This document shows positions 29,336 through 29,614 of a DNA stretch of 29,614 bases, one piece after another. Each line of letters opens with the position of its first letter. Within the stretch, counting starts at the first letter, position 1. The position numbers and the translations under genes are program-made. The notes beneath the pieces are model-generated. The model had not been told where the DNA came from. It did no database searches and worked only from the letters and a program-made list of their open reading frames with translations. The stretch comes from Ectocarpus siliculosus. Lineage: Eukaryota > Sar > Phaeophyceae > Ectocarpales > Ectocarpaceae. The DNA is taken from NCBI GenBank assembly GCA_000310025.1, contig FN648820.1:6005-35618 (forward strand). The letters run 5' to 3'.

Positions 29336-29614
29336 ATCCAAGAAAATATATATATAAAAAAAAAAAAAAGAGAAACCATCGCTAGTGTTCCAAAGAGAGA
29401 AATATTCGGGATTGGTCGACGTCCGGTGACCGTAGCGTCAGCAGCAATAATCACTCCATTCAATCCACAGGCGTCGAGAATGAACTAACGCGAGCTCGCG
29501 ATATAACAACGCGTCGTTCTGGGCCCGACGAAAACCCACGTCAGATAGTTTCGCCCGAAGATAGGATTTGTAGACCATTCTAACTGCAGATCCAGGCGCG
29601 CGATCGACTACGCC

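Larger units (their letters stand above)
26664..29614 (+). mobile_element. Inverted second copy of the gag/YR element, 5' part
   Basis: This is the reverse complement of the A1-leader region of the first element. A1 is at 26664-26926, the leader follows, and the array ends near 29340. The window stops about 100 bases before the expected gag ATG, so coding parts lie outside. Relative to the first element it has about 170 extra bases (about 27000-27175) after the TATA box and a 251-bp internal duplication in the array. It is clearly diverged, so it is an independent insertion and not an assembly echo. Confidence 0.85.

Overview
The window is eukaryotic. It has canonical GT..AG introns, short intergenic spaces, microsatellites and minisatellites, AATAAA signals, and a dense load of mobile elements. 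No bacterial operon, rRNA or canonical tRNA gene was seen. A degenerate repeat protein of the WP-x-S-L / F-N-Q-P (FNIP-like) type, two tyrosine recombinases and a KDZ-type transposase together suggest an algal, stramenopile or other protist genome. The species cannot be fixed from the sequence.

Layout. 1-4.07 kb: mostly non-coding, with a ~440 bp imperfect palindrome (295-735), a weak coding remnant (1431-1785) and a plausible three-exon minus-strand gene end (1971-2734). 4.07-13.52 kb: one tyrosine-recombinase (YR) mobile element on the minus strand. It shows A1 - leader - gag-like ORF - YR - B1 - A2 - B2, the split-direct-repeat layout of PAT/Ngaro-type YR retrotransposons, but no reverse transcriptase is visible. 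The gag-like and YR ORFs share one frame and are separated only by a UAG codon followed by a perfect 5-bp hairpin. The leader carries an array of about 18 hairpin units and a 61-nt tRNA-like sequence. A 100-N gap (10119-10218) sits inside it. The sequences on either side (7241-10118 and 10219-13094) are nearly identical and arranged as an uncollapsed contig overlap, so the true element is probably about 6.5 kb.

13.5-16.2 kb: a 13-bp perfect hairpin, a (GA)n tract and a CCATGG/GGTACC minisatellite. 16.2-20.5 kb: a minus-strand multi-exon gene whose last three exons splice in phase into a KDZ-superfamily transposase core. 20.0-22.3 kb: a 1131-bp apparently identical tandem duplication. 21.9-23.8 kb: a second, unrelated YR gene (Crypton-like) on the plus strand, with all catalytic residues but two frame breaks near its N-terminus. 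23.9-25.0 kb: the FNIP-like repeat pseudogene. 25.0-26.7 kb: nothing convincing. 26.66 kb to the end: a second copy of the gag/YR element in opposite orientation, cut by the window edge just before its gag start.

Most of the window is therefore transposon biology. The most unusual object is the split-direct-repeat element coding for a gag-like protein and a recombinase but no reverse transcriptase, with a likely stop-codon readthrough site and a structured leader array.
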